Below, in pieces: positions 62,005-64,000 of a stretch of DNA of 64,000 nt. The translations under genes were made by a program, and so were the position numbers. This DNA is from Nisaea sp. GTDB lineage: Bacteria; Pseudomonadota; Alphaproteobacteria; Thalassobaculales; Thalassobaculaceae. Position 1 is the stretch's first letter, and the number at the start of each line of letters is the position of its first letter. Location of the stretch: NCBI RefSeq assembly GCF_017640745.1, contig NZ_JAEPQA010000003.1, forward strand, positions 62,001-126,000, written 5' to 3'. The notes below the pieces were generated by a model. That model had not been told where the DNA came from and searched no databases. It worked only from the letters and a program-made list of their open reading frames with translations.

Positions 62005-62312
62005 AGACTGGCATTTCGCCTCCGAAGCAGTTCCCTGATAATCGAACGCAAGATGCGGGCTTTGTTGGTTACGTATTATCCCCGCCCGTTCGATTTGATA
62101 CGCAGAAATTCTTCTTTCCGAACAGCGACTGTATTCACTTGAACATGCCGCCCGGACGCTGCGTTTCATTCAATGTCACTCATCATGGGCAACCGGCAAA
62201 GCGGATGTCAAAGATTTTATCGGACAGCGATTTTTCGGGATGCGGACGGTCTTCGGGGCTGATATCGAAAGAGGAATCCTGTTCCAGGGAACTGTTCAAA
62301 AAAGGACATTCG

Positions 62313-62825
62313 ATGCGCGTTGAAGACGCTCAGAGGGAAGACATGGCCGTTCTTCGGTTGCTGAACGAGGCGGAGGTGCCGCACGTCAACAGCGTCGATC
62401 TCGACGGCTTCGCCGGGTTCCTGAAGGCGGCGGATTACTTCCGGGTGGCTCGGGACGGCGATGCAGTCATGGGATTCCTGATCGGATATCTGCCCGGGCG
62501 CCCCTATGACAGCCTCAACTATCGCTGGTTTGACGCCCGGTACACGTCCTTCCTTTATGTCGACCGGATCGTGGTGTCGCCCGACGCGCGCGGCCGCGGC
62601 GTCGGGCGCCGGCTCTACGACGATTTCACCGGTTTCGCCGCCGGTCGGGCCGACCGTTTGACCTGCGAGGTGAATGTCCGGCCGCCAAACGACGCCTCAA
62701 TGCGGTTTCACCGCAATTACGGTTTCGAGGAGGTCGGGCGCCAGGAAACGGAAGGCGGCACGAAGGAGGTGTCGCTAATGGTAAAGCTACTGGGACAGTG
62801 GGCCGACGATCAGAACCACGCGTAG
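62313..62825 (+). CDS. GNAT family N-acetyltransferase
   Basis: The protein has 170 residues from MRVEDAQREDMAVLRLLN, behind AAAGGAC. The acetyl-CoA motif is VDRIVVSPDARGRGVGRRLYDDFTGFA, and the C-terminal part FHRNYGFEEVGRQETEGGTKEVSLMVK is also typical. It transfers an acetyl group to an amine of unknown identity. A longer in-frame reading from 61959 crosses the operator region and lacks coding character. It overlaps the convergent membrane protein gene by 16 bases. Confidence 0.88.
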   Translation: MRVEDAQREDMAVLRLLNEAEVPHVNSVDLDGFAGFLKAADYFRVARDGDAVMGFLIGYLPGRPYDSLNYRWFDARYTSFLYVDRIVVSPDARGRGVGRRLYDDFTGFAAGRADRLTCEVNVRPPNDASMRFHRNYGFEEVGRQETEGGTKEVSLMVKLLGQWADDQNHA

Positions 62826-63223
62826 GGGTCCTTGATGTCCTGATCGTTGGAGTGACGGATCCAGCCCTTGATCACACGGTAGACGAACCAGAGCCAGCCA
62901 AGACCGCCGACGAGCCAGGCGAGGGGAATGAGGACGAAGGTCGCGGTAAAGGCCGCGGCCAGCACGATGGCAATCAGCTGGATCCAGAAAGTCCGGATCT
63001 GCCACGTGATGTGCCCCGTGAGCGGCGTGCCTTCGAGATCCGACCGTTTCAGATAGGCGAGGATCACGCCGAGCACCGAGGGAACGCCGAAGACGATCGC
63101 GGCGCCATAGAGGCCGTAGACGATGTGAACAGCGAGCCGGTCGTTCTCCGAGAGCCCGAGCGAGAAGGGGAGAACTCTCGGCCGGGTCACCTCCCGCCCG
63201 CTGTTCGAATTCGTATCGGCCAT
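62810..63223 (-). CDS. DUF4870/Tic20-like small membrane protein
   Basis: The protein has 137 residues from MADTNSNSGREVTRPRVLPF. It has three or four membrane helices (VHIVYGLYGAAIVFGVPSVLGVILAYL, FWIQLIAIVLAAAFTATFVLIPLAWLV, GWLWFVYRVIKGW), with GTPLTGHITWQIRTFW between them, resembling DUF4870. The function is unknown. Confidence 0.8.
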   Translation of the reverse strand: MADTNSNSGREVTRPRVLPFSLGLSENDRLAVHIVYGLYGAAIVFGVPSVLGVILAYLKRSDLEGTPLTGHITWQIRTFWIQLIAIVLAAAFTATFVLIPLAWLVGGLGWLWFVYRVIKGWIRHSNDQDIKDPYAWF

Positions 63224-63326
63224 GTGCAATCCTGTTCCTTTGCGGCGTCGCTTGCCGCCTTCTAGTTTGGCATGTCACCGTAACCATTCAATAGGCGTGC
63301 TCGCCGTCTTCCCGGGGGAACAGCAA

Positions 63327-64000
63327 ATGACAGCAAACGAAATCGTGGCGCCGGCCGTCGATCTCTACAGCGATACGGTTTCGCGTCCGACCGCCGCGAT
63401 GCGCCGGGCGATGGCCGAAGCGGAGGTCGGCAACGAGCAAGCGATGGAGGACCCGACGGTCAACCGGCTCTGTGCGCGGGTGGCGGAATTGCTCGGCAAG
63501 GAAGCGGCCGTATTTCTGCCTTCGGGCACGATGTGCAACGAGATCGCCTACCGGGTCTGGGTCGACCGGGGCGAGGAGATCGTCCTCGACGAGAGCGCCC
63601 ATGCGCTGCATTTCGAGGCCGGCGGTCCGGCGGCACTCGCCGGGGCCATGGTGCGGACCGTCAGGGGCAGGCGCGGCATCTTCACCGCCGCCGATCTCGA
63701 GACGGTGATCCGTGTTCCGCGCGGCCATCACGGCCAGCGCCAGCGTCTGGTCAATATCGAGAACACCGCCAATCTCGGTGGTGGTGCGGTCTGGCCGCTG
63801 GAGACGGTGAAGGAGGTCGCCGATTGCGCCCGCAGCCACGGCCTGAAGGTCCATATGGACGGTGCGCGCCTGCTCAATGCGGTGGTGGCGTCCGGAACCC
63901 CGGCCTCCTCATACGGTGCGCTCTGCGACTCCCTCTGGATCGATCTTTCCAAGGGGCTCGGCTGCCCGGTCGGCGGCGTGCTCGCTGGCAGTGCGGAGTT
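63327..64000 (+). CDS. Low-specificity threonine aldolase, N-terminal part
   Basis: The gene continues past the right edge; about 224 codons are visible. It starts MTANEIVAPAVDLYSDTVSR. PLP-dependent beta-eliminating lyase motifs are FLPSGTMCNEIAYRVW, LDESAHALHFEAGGPAAL, VHMDGARLLNAVVASG and the lysine site WIDLSKGLGCPVGGVLAGS. It cleaves threonine or allo-threonine to glycine and acetaldehyde. Members differ in L- or D-type and substrate, which cannot be fixed here. Confidence 0.9.
   Translation, partial: MTANEIVAPAVDLYSDTVSRPTAAMRRAMAEAEVGNEQAMEDPTVNRLCARVAELLGKEAAVFLPSGTMCNEIAYRVWVDRGEEIVLDESAHALHFEAGGPAALAGAMVRTVRGRRGIFTAADLETVIRVPRGHHGQRQRLVNIENTANLGGGAVWPLETVKEVADCARSHGLKVHMDGARLLNAVVASGTPASSYGALCDSLWIDLSKGLGCPVGGVLAGSAE

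Noticed and set aside
61959-62312. In-frame 118-codon extension of the GNAT gene, or a separate small gene
   Set aside because: It crosses the inverted-repeat operator, has no family-like sequence, and the GNAT domain starts naturally at 62313 with its own ribosome site.
1-64000. CRISPR arrays, insertion sequences, tRNA or rRNA genes
   Set aside because: No regularly spaced repeats, transposase motifs or RNA gene signatures were noticed on reading; a tRNA scan was not possible here.

Overview
This is a high-GC, gene-dense chromosomal window from an alphaproteobacterium, most likely a marine-type member of the Rhodospirillales in the broad sense. The taxonomic guess rests on the gene set: a DUF1674/SdhAF4 gene beside htpX, the rsmB-rpe-heparinase II/III order, abundant HAAT-type and Dpp-type ABC importers, and FetAB. 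I saw no rRNA, tRNA, CRISPR array, insertion sequence or prophage. Most genes sit in short operons with 4-base ATGA start/stop overlaps.

Layout. 0-4 kb: a cut-off membrane sensor and a YHS protein on the minus strand, then an HMG-CoA lyase / CoA-transferase / guanidine-modifying-enzyme operon. 4-13.6 kb: housekeeping (SdhAF4-like, HtpX, cytoplasmic CZB chemoreceptor, RsmB, Rpe) running into cell-surface genes (heparinase-like protein, polyprenyl-phosphate sugar phosphotransferase, CapD/FlaA1-like dehydratase). 13.6-15.8 kb: a divergent pobR-like/pobA pair for 4-hydroxybenzoate. 15.9-19.1 kb: two overlapping TPR proteins, one with a 2OG-Fe(II) oxygenase end and one with a glycosyltransferase-like end. 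19-29 kb: a membrane carrier, manC-bluB, a sugar kinase, two amidohydrolases, a class 3 lipase and FetAB. 29-34 kb: an unpaired MbcA/ParS-like antitoxin domain protein, a lipoprotein and a peptide-type ABC importer lacking ATPases.

34-40 kb holds the observation I rate highest. A complete branched-chain-amino-acid-type (HAAT) ABC importer, with its second permease and first ATPase fused into one protein, has a well-formed TPP riboswitch in its leader. That points to uptake of thiamine, a thiamine precursor or a thiamine breakdown product by a transporter family not usually linked to thiamine. 40-43.4 kb is a tightly overlapping trio: a CHASE2 protein with no output domain, a small exported protein and an exported M48 protease.

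43.5-49 kb: tartrate/D-malate dehydrogenase with a MaoC hydratase, a TerB-like protein, and phnCDE preceded by an 11-bp-phased Pho-box-like array, with a strong hairpin between phnD and phnE. 49-52 kb: a 29-residue membrane peptide, and a minus-strand run of XRE regulator, PhnD-like protein without signal peptide, beta-etherase-like GST and AhpD/CMD-like protein. 52-64 kb: a desaturase, a stand-alone MttB-family protein without pyrrolysine, an XRE regulator with a clear promoter and terminator, a second peptide-type importer with fused ATPases and a Tat-type binding protein, a perfect inverted-repeat operator, a GNAT acetyltransferase, a small membrane protein and a cut-off threonine aldolase.
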